The position numbers and the translations under genes are program-made. Below, piece after piece: positions 42,798-51,080 of a DNA stretch of 64,000 bases (position 1 is the first letter of the stretch; each line of letters opens with the position of its first letter). Source of the stretch: Mesorhizobium sp. B2-7-2 (GTDB lineage Bacteria; Pseudomonadota; Alphaproteobacteria; Rhizobiales; Rhizobiaceae); assembly GCF_006440775.1 (NCBI RefSeq), contig NZ_VFTZ01000002.1, positions 124,001-188,000 on the forward strand, written 5' to 3'. The notes below the pieces were generated by a model. It saw nothing but the letters and a program-made list of their open reading frames with translations, had not been told where the DNA came from and did not search any database.

Positions 42798-43661
42798 TCA
42801 ACGATTGCTATTATGCGCTGCTGCCGACAGTCCCGAACCTGACGCGTGCTCATGCCAGACGTCGAGCACTGCGGCAACGATTGCTTCGGGCGCATCTTCC
42901 TGGACGAGGTGCTTGGCGTTGGAGATAACCGTGAATGACGCGTTTGGAATACGCCTCGCGAGTTCCTCCCCATCCTTTAGCGGGATGAACTCGTCTTCAG
43001 CGCCCCACAGGATCGTCACTGGGCAGCGAATCTCGCCGTAGCGCCGTTCGACCTCCTCGCTGTATTTGTCGTCCATTTGAGCGATCTGGCGCCAGAATGC
43101 CTTCTGCCCCTCTTCCTCAAGCCAGGGATCGAGATAGAGCCGCATCTCCTCCTCAGCCAAGGTGCGCTTGACCGCCGCGCTGATGTACGCGCGCAGTATG
43201 GCCTCATGGACATAGGAGGGCAGTCTGGCGAACACCTCTCCATGCGCTTTCGCCGCCTGCACCAGCGCTGAGCCCTGCGGGCTGATCGCGACCGGGTCGA
43301 TCAATACGAGGCTGCGGTAGTCGACACCGTCAAGCAAATGCGCACGCAGCGCCACCGAGCCACCGAAGTCATGCGCCACGATATCGGGCTGCTCGGCACC
43401 CCAATGGTTTACGAGTGCCGCGAACAGGCTGTTCTGAGCGCCGTGCAGGACGTCGCCCTCGGGCTTGGTCGAGCGTCCATAGCCGAGCATGTCGTAATAG
43501 AAGACCCGTCGATGCCGCGCGAGCCATGGCACGATCCGCCGCCATACGAGCGAAGAGAATGGCGAGCCATGCATGACGACCGCAGGCGGCCCTTCGCCAA
43601 TGACGCCCCAGGCGATCTCATCACCGTTGAAGTCGAACCGCCCGGGCATCTGCCAATCCAT
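42798..43661 (-). CDS. alpha/beta hydrolase with Asp nucleophile (haloalkane dehalogenase-like)
   Basis: A soluble hydrolase of about 287 residues. The nucleophile elbow reads VAHDFGGSVALRAH, with Asp where esterases have Ser. That is the pattern of haloalkane and fluoroacetate dehalogenases and of some epoxide hydrolases. The oxyanion region is VVMHGSPFSSLVW, the acid is likely in LWGAEDEFIP, and the catalytic His is in SNAKHLVQEDAP. The start at 43661 gives MDWQMPGRFDFNGDEIAW. A role in dehalogenation is family-level inference. It stands upstream of nothing obvious; the arginase-family gene lies on the same strand 109 bases before it. Confidence 0.85.
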   Translation of the reverse strand: MDWQMPGRFDFNGDEIAWGVIGEGPPAVVMHGSPFSSLVWRRIVPWLARHRRVFYYDMLGYGRSTKPEGDVLHGAQNSLFAALVNHWGAEQPDIVAHDFGGSVALRAHLLDGVDYRSLVLIDPVAISPQGSALVQAAKAHGEVFARLPSYVHEAILRAYISAAVKRTLAEEEMRLYLDPWLEEEGQKAFWRQIAQMDDKYSEEVERRYGEIRCPVTILWGAEDEFIPLKDGEELARRIPNASFTVISNAKHLVQEDAPEAIVAAVLDVWHEHASGSGLSAAAHNSNR

Positions 43662-43770
43662 GGCTTTTCTCCTGATCAGATTTTCACTGGGATCGAAATC
43701 ACTCGTGCTCCAATCATTCGCCACAGCGTTTCGGCTCCTTTCGCGACTCGCGTCCTCTCAGCAAGACTGG

Positions 43771-44742
43771 TCATGTCACAAACCTTTCATTCAGATGCTG
43801 TCGGTGCCCGCATAGCGCGGCGCTCAGTATGTCGACCAGCAACTTGCCGCAACGCCGATCCGGATCGCGATCGGGGTCATAGATCGTCACCTCTATTCCA
43901 ATCACGCGCGGGTCGGCACACCACGTGCGTAGCGCCTCGACGGCTTCTGCCGGCAAGAAACCTCCGGGTTCGGGTGTATCGACGGCAGACATGATCTCGC
44001 TGTCGAGTACATCCACATCGAAATGGATAAACACGCCCTCGACGGCATCTCCTCCGACCGCGTCAAGGGCGGCGCGCGCCGCATGGCTAACGCCGCGGCG
44101 GCGCACCTCGGTCAAGTCCATTCGCTGCACCTGCGTCTCGAATAGAGCTTTTGACGTGTACGTCGCCGGGTCCCGCAGATCTCGATAGCCGAATGCGATG
44201 GTATCAGCTTCCTGGAATAGTGGTGTGTGCTCGCCGAAGTCGACCAGAGGAGCCGGCCCGTGACCAGTTACAAAAGCCAGGTCCATCCCTGCCGCTCCTT
44301 TCGATGGCGACGTCGCCGGGAGTTTGAAGTCGGTGTGGCCGTCAAAGAAGATCAAGCCGTGGCGGCCACGCCGGCGCAGGGCGAGAGCGGGGCCGAGCAG
44401 GACGCTGCAGTCGCCGCCAATAACAAGAGGAAATCGTCCGGCATTCAGCTCCTCGCCCACAGCGTCAGCGAGCGTCTCGGAATAGCGACGGAGCGCGGGC
44501 GCATTGCGTACGCCGGTTGTCGCATCGACCTCGGGACTATAAGGCGGAGCGGAAACTGTCCGCGAAGACTCTGCCCCCAACCGCTCGCTGATGCCGAGCG
44601 ACTGAAGCACGTCGGGCGCTTTCCGCGCGCCAGGCTCGCGCTCGCCGGGCTGCGGCATGAGCCCAAGGTTCGAGGGTGCTGCAATCAGCGCGATTCGGCG
44701 CGTTGCCGTCGCATCGGCTCGCATCATTGTGTTGAATGCCAT
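43771..44742 (-). CDS. Arginase/agmatinase-family ureohydrolase
   Basis: Binuclear manganese enzyme of 323 residues. Metal ligands appear in order as VIGGDCSVLLG (GGDC instead of GGDH), FFDGHTDFKLP (DxHxD) and IHFDVDVLDSEIM (DxD). The Cys in GGDC replaces the usual His ligand, which is seen in some subfamilies with other substrates, such as formimidoylglutamase-like or N-amidinoamino-acid hydrolases, so classical arginase activity is doubtful. AGGAGA before the ATG at 44742 fixes the start. The truncated hydrolase gene ends 19 bases upstream on the same strand. Confidence 0.85.
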   Translation of the reverse strand: MAFNTMMRADATATRRIALIAAPSNLGLMPQPGEREPGARKAPDVLQSLGISERLGAESSRTVSAPPYSPEVDATTGVRNAPALRRYSETLADAVGEELNAGRFPLVIGGDCSVLLGPALALRRRGRHGLIFFDGHTDFKLPATSPSKGAAGMDLAFVTGHGPAPLVDFGEHTPLFQEADTIAFGYRDLRDPATYTSKALFETQVQRMDLTEVRRRGVSHAARAALDAVGGDAVEGVFIHFDVDVLDSEIMSAVDTPEPGGFLPAEAVEALRTWCADPRVIGIEVTIYDPDRDPDRRCGKLLVDILSAALCGHRQHLNERFVT

Positions 44743-44761
44743 CCCGGTTCTCCTAGTCATG

Positions 44762-45085
44762 TCATTGGCTGTACTTAGCAACCGATCCTGCCGACTCTGT
44801 TTCCGCCGCAAGGTTCTTCAGTGCAGTGAAGTAGATAGAGTCAGCTGCCGTTGTCGGGCCGTGGACCCGCTCCTCTTCGGCCGTCAAAAGGTCGATGAGG
44901 AAGGTGGCGAGGTTCGCCTCGTTCAGCCTTGCTGCAACGTGGTGGTTGCGCGGGCTGTGGCGGCTGCTTCCGCTGCCATGGGCGAAGAGCACAAGGCCGA
45001 GAGCATCCGGAGGCAACGAAAGATTGCCCTGAAGTGTGACAGCCCCCGCGGGAACATGCACGACGTGCTCGCTATGCCAGTCCAT
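44762..45085 (-). pseudogene. Dienelactone-hydrolase-family protein, 3'-truncated
   Basis: Only 107 residues are encoded. The N-terminal part (VHVPAGAVTLQGNLSLPPDA, then LVLFAHGSGSSRHSPRN and ATFLIDLLTAEEE) matches the alpha/beta hydrolases that often accompany phosphoribosyltransferase genes. Those proteins run to about 210 residues. After TAEEE the resemblance ends and a tail of about 35 unrelated residues leads to a stop. The catalytic GxSxG, Asp and His are therefore missing. It lies 11 bases after the phosphoribosyltransferase gene, the usual place for an intact partner, so a deletion has removed the 3' half. Confidence 0.75.
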
Positions 45086-45096
45086 ATCTACCTCCG

Positions 45097-45831
45097 CTAT
45101 GGCGATCTGGTGCCGCGCGCCGAACCCGCGGCCGCGTGCCCAGCCAACTCTTCTTCGGAAGCGGCAGTCTTGTCGGAAGCGGCAGGCTTGGGCGCGGACC
45201 TGGCGAGGAGCGCGCGGACCTCCTCATCGCTCGTCTGTGAGAAATCCATATACCAGCGCCCGACACCGAGCAGCGGCTCTGGCGTCGTCGCGCAAACGAC
45301 TTCGTCGGCGTCCGCCCGCATCGCGTCGCAAGTGTCGGGGCTACCGACGGGAACGGCCGCGACGATATGGGCGGCGCGGTTTTTTCGCAGCGCCTTGATC
45401 CCCGCCCGCATGGTCGATCCGGTCGCGAGCCCGTCATCCACCAGGATAATGGTCCGTCCATTCAACTGCGGCGGGAGCCGCCCGGTCCTATAGAGGCGCT
45501 CACGGCGCAGAAGCTCTTTTTCCTCCTTTGCAGCGACCGCGTCGATGACCTGTGGCGGGATCGCGAGGCCGCTGACGATTTCGTCGCTCAGGACACGTAC
45601 GCCTGAGGGCGCGATTGCCCCCATGGCCAGTTCCTCGTGGCCGGGAACGCCGAGCTTGCGCACGACGAAGACGTCGAGCGGTGCCTTGAGCGCCTGCGCG
45701 ACTTCGTAGCCAACCGGCACGCCGCCTCGGGGCAGCGCCAATACGATCACGTCGTCGCGCCCGGCAAAGTGAACGAGTTCCCCGGCCAGTCGCCGCCCGG
45801 CCTCGCGGCGATCTGAAAAGATGGTAGCCAT
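45097..45831 (-). CDS. Phosphoribosyltransferase-family protein
   Basis: A 244-residue protein with the PRPP-binding motif IILVDDGLATGST near residues 122-134, preceded by VIVLALPRGGVPVGYEVA and VVRKLGVPGHEELAMGAI, the standard elements of this stand-alone group. The body ends near residue 210 and a tail rich in Ala, Ser and Glu follows. The start at 45831 (MATIFSDRREAGRRLA) is the family start. The substrate is unknown. In many bacteria this gene neighbours a dienelactone hydrolase, CBS proteins and other stress genes, as here. Confidence 0.9.
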   Translation of the reverse strand: MATIFSDRREAGRRLAGELVHFAGRDDVIVLALPRGGVPVGYEVAQALKAPLDVFVVRKLGVPGHEELAMGAIAPSGVRVLSDEIVSGLAIPPQVIDAVAAKEEKELLRRERLYRTGRLPPQLNGRTIILVDDGLATGSTMRAGIKALRKNRAAHIVAAVPVGSPDTCDAMRADADEVVCATTPEPLLGVGRWYMDFSQTSDEEVRALLARSAPKPAASDKTAASEEELAGHAAAGSARGTRSP

Positions 45832-46068
45832 GGCCTTCGATCCCCGTGCATCTGCTTTCCCGGTGCATGTCCTTTCAGCCTGCGGCCGTGGGATGACCGC
45901 GGCACCGGTATCATTTTGGAACTCGCTCGCTGTCTCGACGTTCCAAGAATAGTTTCGATCGCGAGGTGGATCGAACAGACCGCGATCCGTGCTCCGGACG
46001 CCTGGCGATCTCGCGATGCGCAGCAGAGGCGGGTTTGGCGCCTCAGCAATCAGAGAGAGGAACATCCC

Positions 46069-46497
46069 ATGCAAGTTCAGGAGATCATGTGCCGTCGGAC
46101 CGAACTGGTCGGCCCGAACACGACAATCAGGGATGCCGCCCGGAAAATGCGGGCCGACAATCTCGGCGCCCTTCCGGTCGGCGAGAATGACAGGCTGGTC
46201 GGCATGGTGACGGACCGCGACATTGTGATGCGTGGCGTCGCCGAGGAGCGCTTAGCCGGCAACACGACCGTTCGCGAGGTCATGTCCGAGCATGTCCATT
46301 GGTGCTTCGACGACGCCGATATCGCCGATGCAGCGAAGATCATGGCCAAGCATCAGGTGCGTCGTCTTCCGGTGATCAACCGCGACAAGCGTCTCGTCGG
46401 CGTCATTGCTCTGGCTGACCTCGGGCGGACCGATGAGGAAGCCGCCAAGATCGCCCTTGAAGGCATTTCCGAGGCGACGGACGATCCCCGGCGCTAG
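46069..46497 (+). CDS. CBS-domain protein
   Basis: A 142-residue protein made of two CBS domains: MQVQEIMCRRTELVGPNTTI to about residue 60, and VREVMSEHVHWCFDDADIAD to about residue 128. Such pairs bind adenine nucleotides and act as energy sensors, often in stress or low-oxygen regulons. AGAGAGGAA precedes the ATG at 46069. It is divergent from the phosphoribosyltransferase gene. Its TAG stop is formed by the first bases of a dispersed repeat. Confidence 0.92.
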   Translation: MQVQEIMCRRTELVGPNTTIRDAARKMRADNLGALPVGENDRLVGMVTDRDIVMRGVAEERLAGNTTVREVMSEHVHWCFDDADIADAAKIMAKHQVRRLPVINRDKRLVGVIALADLGRTDEEAAKIALEGISEATDDPRR

Positions 46498-46598
46498 AGC
46501 AATTCCAGGAAAAGTGCGTAGCGGTTTTCCGTCCGGAATTGCGTAAAAACAAAATTTAGAGCGGTTTGGCGATTCCGTGAAACGCTGAACCGCTCTAG
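46495..46598. repeat. Dispersed repeat, copy 2 (TAGAGCAATTCCAGG...CTAG)
   Basis: A 104-base element with the same order of blocks as 16528-16622: AGAGCAATTCCAGGAAAAGT, GCGGTTTTCCGTCCGGAATT, GCGTAAA, then a hairpin whose arms are TAGAGCGGTT and AACCGCTCTA. Its left edge supplies the stop codon of the CBS gene. The end hairpin may serve as terminator. Confidence 0.85.
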
Positions 46599-46850
46599 AC
46601 GCTCGCCTGAGCGGTTACGGCCATGCGTTCTCCTCCGTCGGGGCTGAACGCCCCCTGCTCAGGCAGCCTTCAGTTTGGCCACTATCGCGCTTTCACATCT
46701 ATGCGGCGTGTCTTGTCCTTTGCAGCGGGGTTCTTCGGAAGCTCGACAGCCGACAAGAATGCGCATCGGGACATGCCATCGCGGAACAACGGGCCGGCAT
46801 GGCTGTTTGGTCAATCCACCCAGTCGGATTTGAACGGAAGGAGGATTTCG
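46599..46850. other. Gap before the DUF2267 gene
   Basis: About 250 bases after the repeat. The open frame that runs through it into the DUF2267 gene has no good start before 46851 and no family-like content. The ribosome site AAGGAGGA for the DUF2267 gene lies at its end. Confidence 0.5.
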
Positions 46851-47288
46851 ATGAACGCCACCGGACTCGACGTATTCGACAAGACACTGCAGACCACGAA
46901 CATCTGGCTCGACGAGATCATGGACGAGATTGGACCGGATCGGCAGGTCGCCTGGCACGTTCTCGGAGCGGTGCTGCACGCCCTGCGCGACCGTATCCAG
47001 CCGGATCTTGCAGCACACCTCGGCTCGCAATTGCCGATTCTGGTTCGTGGAGCCTTCTATGACCAATACCAACCCTCCAAAGCTCCCGAGAAGGTGCGGT
47101 CGCTCGACGAGTTTCTGGCCAGGATCAAGGCGGAGCTTGAAGTCATCCGCCCGCTCGATTCCAAGGATGCATTCAGGGCCGTCTCCAAGGTGCTTGCCCA
47201 GCATGTCGAAGAAGGACAGATGCACAAGGTCTGGGACTCCCTGCCAGGAGAGATCAGACGGGTCGCCGAAACTCAGCAAGCGGCGTGA
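46851..47288 (+). CDS. DUF2267 protein
   Basis: A 145-residue helical protein of the DUF2267 family, from VFDKTLQTTNIWLDEIMDEI to VSKVLAQHVEEGQMHKVWDS. The segment LRDRIQPDLAAHLGSQLPIL, followed by VRGAFYDQY, is its most conserved part. The start is set by AAGGAGGATTTCG. The function is unknown; the family is often found with CBS, phosphoribosyltransferase and universal-stress genes. The YbhB-like gene follows 48 bases later and may be cotranscribed. Confidence 0.92.
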   Translation: MNATGLDVFDKTLQTTNIWLDEIMDEIGPDRQVAWHVLGAVLHALRDRIQPDLAAHLGSQLPILVRGAFYDQYQPSKAPEKVRSLDEFLARIKAELEVIRPLDSKDAFRAVSKVLAQHVEEGQMHKVWDSLPGEIRRVAETQQAA

Positions 47289-47336
47289 ACGGCGCCGGCG
47301 CGGGTTTCTCGGTCGCAATCTCCAGGGGAAATAGCA

Positions 47337-47807
47337 ATGCCGCTCACCCTTATCAGCCCGGCTTTCCCGGCAGGCGGAAAAATTCCCGAAAAATACGCGC
47401 GCGACGGCCAGAACGTCTCGCCGCCGCTGAAGTGGTCCGGTGTTCCTGACGGTACCAAGAGCCTTGTTCTTGTCGTGCAGGATCCCGATGCGCCAAGCGG
47501 GACTTTCGGGCACTGGGCGGTCTTCAATATCCCGCCGGATGCCGGCGGACTTGCCGAAGCCGAAGATGGCAAGCCCGGTCCGTCGGCACTCAGGCAAGCC
47601 ACCAATGATTTCGGTAATGCCAATTACGATGGTCCGCAGCCGCCTGCGGGGCATGGCGTCCACCATTACCACTTTCGGCTGGCCGCGCTCGATGTGCCGA
47701 GCCTCGGCGTACCGGGACAGGCGGGCGTGCATCAGGTCTGGAAGCAAGCCCAGAAGCACGCGTTGCAGGAGACGGAGCTGGTCGGAACCTATGAACGGCC
47801 AGCATGA
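47337..47807 (+). CDS. YbhB/YbcL (PEBP/Raf-kinase-inhibitor-like) protein
   Basis: A 156-residue phosphatidylethanolamine-binding-protein-like protein without signal peptide. The two PEBP motifs are present: LVVQDPDAPSGTFGHWAVFN near residue 45 and YDGPQPPAGHGVHHYHFRLA near residue 100, which together form the anion-binding pocket. The exact cellular role of bacterial members is not known. Its 3' end is 38 bases from the end of the broken Rieske/FAD gene on the other strand. Confidence 0.93.
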   Translation: MPLTLISPAFPAGGKIPEKYARDGQNVSPPLKWSGVPDGTKSLVLVVQDPDAPSGTFGHWAVFNIPPDAGGLAEAEDGKPGPSALRQATNDFGNANYDGPQPPAGHGVHHYHFRLAALDVPSLGVPGQAGVHQVWKQAQKHALQETELVGTYERPA

Positions 47808-47844
47808 GACCGGCGGCTGGTCGCCGCCTTCACAGCGGTCGCCT

Positions 47845-49321
47845 TCACAATGCAATCCGGGCAAGCGGTTTTCGGGCGGGGCCGTGGATGACCGAACCGT
47901 CGGCGGCAAAGATCGAGCCGTGGCAGGGACAGTCCCAGGTGCGGTCGGCATTGTTCCAGGATACGGGTGCAGCCTTTGTGGGTGCAGGTCGCCGAAACCG
48001 CCTGGAGTGCACCTTCGGCGTCTCTCCACGCCGCAATCTTTTCGTCTCCCCTGACGATCACGCCACCCATGCCGGGCGCGATATCGTGCGTGCTCGAGAC
48101 GATCGATTGACTGCGGCCATTCTTGTGGAAGTCCTCGGGATAGGGCCGCGCCGGATCGTAGAGTTTTTGCCATCGGCTTGGGCGGGCGCAGATCAGGTCG
48201 GCGATCATCGTGCCCACGACCGTTCCGTTGGTGATGCCCCAGGCGTTAAAACCCGTGGCAATGTGGAAGCCGGCTGCCTTGGTGGGATCGGGTTCGCCGG
48301 CGTATGGGATCCTGTCGGCCGTATCATAATCCTCATTGCACCAGCGCCACGCAACGTCACCGACGGGAAGGTTCTTTCTCGCCCATTTTTCCAGTTCGAC
48401 GAACCGCCTCGCCACGTCGCCATCCCAGCCGGTGTTGAATTTCGGGCCGAGTGCGACCAGCAGTGGACCTTCGGCATCACAGCCCGTGCGGATGGAATGC
48501 GTCGGATCGTCGATGCCGATGAACATGCCGTCGACAGGGAGGGGATCATCGATCCGAAAGGCCATGGCGGTGTGGCAGCGCGGTTGCGTCCGGTTCGCCA
48601 TGCCGACGGGACTCTTCACCGTCATGTTGGTGGCGACAATGACGTCCTCGGCATCAACGGCGCCGCCATCGGTGACGACGCGCCAGCGGCTTGCCTCGTC
48701 GATCGAGGTGGCGCGGCTGTTTTCAAAGATGCGGCCGCCACGGGTTGTCACCGCTGCCGCCAAGCCGATCAGATACATCGCTGGATTGAACTGCGCCTGG
48801 TCGGGGAACCGTAACGCTGCGGTCGTTTCGAAAGGCAGCGGTGCGCGCTCGAGGAGATCGGCCTCCAGCCGGACCTGGCGCGCGGCCTCCGCCTCGGCCA
48901 TGACCTCCGCGCGCCGGCTTTCACTGCACGTGTAGGTATAGGCGTCCTTGCTCTCGAGATCGCAGGCGATGGCGTAGTTGTTGACCCAATCGCGGATTTG
49001 TTGCGCGCCAGCGGAATTCGCGTCGGCGTAGTCCTGGGCCAACTCCCGGCCGACAGTATCGATGAGATGACGATAGATCAGTCCATGCTGCGTGGTGATC
49101 TTGGCCGTCGAGCGGCCGGTGACCTGGCCGCCTGTCCGCAGGCCTTCGAGGACGACCACCGACCGGCCCGCCTCGCAAAGGCGAAGCGCCGTCGTCAGGC
49201 CGACAATTCCAGCCCCCACGACAACGGCGTCCGCACGGACCGAAGCTTCGAGCCGGGGAAAGTTCGTGGCAGTGGCTGCCGCAACCCAACAGTTTCCCGG
49301 TTTTCCCGAGAGAATGGCCAT
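47845..49321 (-). pseudogene. FAD-dependent oxidoreductase with C-terminal Rieske domain, frameshifted
   Basis: The N-terminal 400 residues form a DAO-type flavoprotein (VRADAVVVGAGIVGLTTALR, GRSTAKITTQHGLIYRHL, FHIATGFNAWGITNGTVVG). A Rieske [2Fe-2S] domain begins with CTHKGC. Directly after this the frame is lost at a run of three G on the plus strand (47965-47967). The missing half, [20 protein letters not shown], is in the next frame and ends at 47845. Removing one base would give an intact protein of about 491 residues, the normal length. As given, the unshifted frame runs on to 47789 with a nonsense tail. The start at 49321 is coupled to the preceding gene stop. It is either a real mutation or a sequencing error. 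Confidence 0.85.
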
Positions 49322-49322
49322 T

Positions 49323-50312
49323 TCAACCGCGTCCCTTGCGTCTCGATGAGCTTCCATCGACAACCGGGTCGGCGGAGGAACGTTCCCGGGGTTCGTCGCT
49401 TTCAGTCGAGCCCTCGCCACCCCGGGTCAGAAAAGCGCCGGGAAGGTGCGAGGTGCAGGCCTTCACCCAAGTGATCGCCTCGCGGTCGTATTCGTCGCCC
49501 GAGCGCCAGTTCTCAAAGAAGGCGTTCAGCCTGTCGACACGCCCCGGCCAGATACCGGCGGCCTGCAGGCCGAGTGAAACGCCGTAATTGGTGAAGGCGA
49601 ACTTGGTATCGCCCAGCCATGGGGCGCGGCTGAAATAGCCGGGCGGGTCGACCCACATCGTTTCCAGGGTTCGCAGCGAACGCCTCGTCTGCGCCTCTGC
49701 CCATGGCTCGTCGGGAAAGAAATGGGCGAGCCACAGCATCATGCCCAGGCCGAGGTCCTGCTCGATATCGAGGGTGCGCCAATCCCGCTCTATCAGGTCA
49801 CGCATTTGCGCGATCTCGACCGCCAGTGCGTCCTCACCGAGCATCCGGTAAGAGACGTAGCCGTCATAGGCATCCATGCTGCCGAGACCGTAGCCAGGAT
49901 ATGGGCCGCTCAGATCCTCCTGCATCTTCCAGATCACGCCGCGGCCGGGGATCACAAAGGCCGGGTGAATGTCACGCGCCAGCGCAATGCCGCGCTTGCG
50001 GTATTCCGGCTTCAGATCGCCGAGACGCGCCAAGGCGAACAGCCACATCGCCAGATAATGGAAATACTGGCCATCGCGATCCGCCGCCTCGCCGATCCTC
50101 AATCCGCGCCGGCGGCCGAGCACACGCTCGACATCGGCCACCAGCCGGTCGGCCGCGCCCAGCCAGCGCTCTTCGCCAGTTTCTATGTAAAGCGAGACAT
50201 AGAGCACGACGCCGAACGCATCGGTCCAAAGATACCGCAAGCCGTTGGGCCAGATGCCTTCGGCGCGCAGCCAATCGAGTTTTCGCAGGACATAGTCGAC
50301 GTCATGCAACAT
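49323..50312 (-). CDS. Predicted alpha/alpha-toroid (six-hairpin glycosidase-like) protein
   Basis: A 329-residue soluble protein without signal peptide. Its repeating Trp- and Asp-rich helical pattern (IWPNGLRYLWTDAFGVVLYV, ERWLGAADRLVADVE, YFHYLAMWLFALARLG, YPGYGLGSMDAYDGYVSYRM) resembles six-hairpin glycosidases, but I do not recognise the family. The C-terminal 35 residues are charged, rich in Ser and Arg, and probably disordered. The stop is one base from the start of the Rieske/FAD gene, so the two were translationally coupled. I do not assign a reaction. Confidence 0.7.
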   Translation of the reverse strand: MLHDVDYVLRKLDWLRAEGIWPNGLRYLWTDAFGVVLYVSLYIETGEERWLGAADRLVADVERVLGRRRGLRIGEAADRDGQYFHYLAMWLFALARLGDLKPEYRKRGIALARDIHPAFVIPGRGVIWKMQEDLSGPYPGYGLGSMDAYDGYVSYRMLGEDALAVEIAQMRDLIERDWRTLDIEQDLGLGMMLWLAHFFPDEPWAEAQTRRSLRTLETMWVDPPGYFSRAPWLGDTKFAFTNYGVSLGLQAAGIWPGRVDRLNAFFENWRSGDEYDREAITWVKACTSHLPGAFLTRGGEGSTESDEPRERSSADPVVDGSSSRRKGRG

Positions 50313-51080
50313 TGCGCCAAAGTCCTAGAACTGGCAGACAAGTCCTAAATTGGCAGAACTAACCGATATTCGGCACCGCGCGATTGCGAGCACGCCGAAT
50401 TTCAAGCTCTCCTCCGTCCGGTTGATCTGCCCAATATCGCGAAACGATCTGATCGGCGGCGGGTTCCTTGGCCGCTTTCCCCGGCGCGAGCGGGTATCGT
50501 CGTCTGATCACGAGTTTCGGGTCCAGGCACTCATAACGGGATGTGCGAGGTTGCCAGGCGTTTCGGGCCTTTCGATCGGGGAGGCAAAGTTGCGAAGCCG
50601 CCAAATCGAATTGAGGTTGGCGAGGCCGCAGCCGAGCGCGGTTCTCAGCGCTTACGCCGCTCAACCCCGAAGGACTTCAGCTAAGCAAAGCCTAGTGCTA
50701 ACTACCTGTTATGCAATGAGAAATTGGCGCACCGCGCCGAGTGATGATGAGAACTACGTCTACGCTATAGCCCTCCTTTAAGTCGGTTCAAATCCCGCTC
50801 TCTCCGCCATCACTATTGCTAGCGCATTGAATCATCAGCAAATTTCACAATTTAGGTCATCTAAACCCTCATTACACCCCACATTTTGAGGTGGATGTAG
50901 CGGCTCGTCCCTGGACGCTATTGGACCGTTGAGCGCGCGATTCGCGGTCTAACCCTGACGCTCCACTTGAACCAACTCAATTCGGTGGAATGCCCCAGGT
51001 GTTCCCTTTTTGTTCTATTCACTGCAGCGAGCATCGGCTAAACTATTGCCTCAAGGAACCGATTCTCCCGAGGCGCTCCA
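50313..51080. other. Junction region with tRNA fragment, no supported gene
   Basis: A 768-base stretch where base composition turns more A+T-rich. It contains the isolated tRNA 3' end at 50782-50809. Open frames of 100-140 codons occur on both strands at 50350-50781 but show no recognisable content, ribosome site or codon preference that I can defend. Confidence 0.6.
50782..50809 (+). other. Isolated 3' end of a tRNA-Ser, probable attachment site
   Basis: GGTTCAAATCCCGCTCTCTC followed by CGCCA is the T-loop, T-stem 3' side, acceptor-stem 3' side and CCA-like end of a serine tRNA. The matching 5' acceptor strand GGAGAGA is not found in the preceding 100 bases, and the T-stem 5' strand no longer pairs well. 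Only the 3' part is present, as left at the far end of an element integrated by a tyrosine recombinase into a tRNA gene. Confidence 0.65.

Noticed and set aside
50350..50781. Possible 143-codon gene next to the tRNA fragment
   Set aside because: No ribosome site, no recognisable content, and the opposite strand is equally open.
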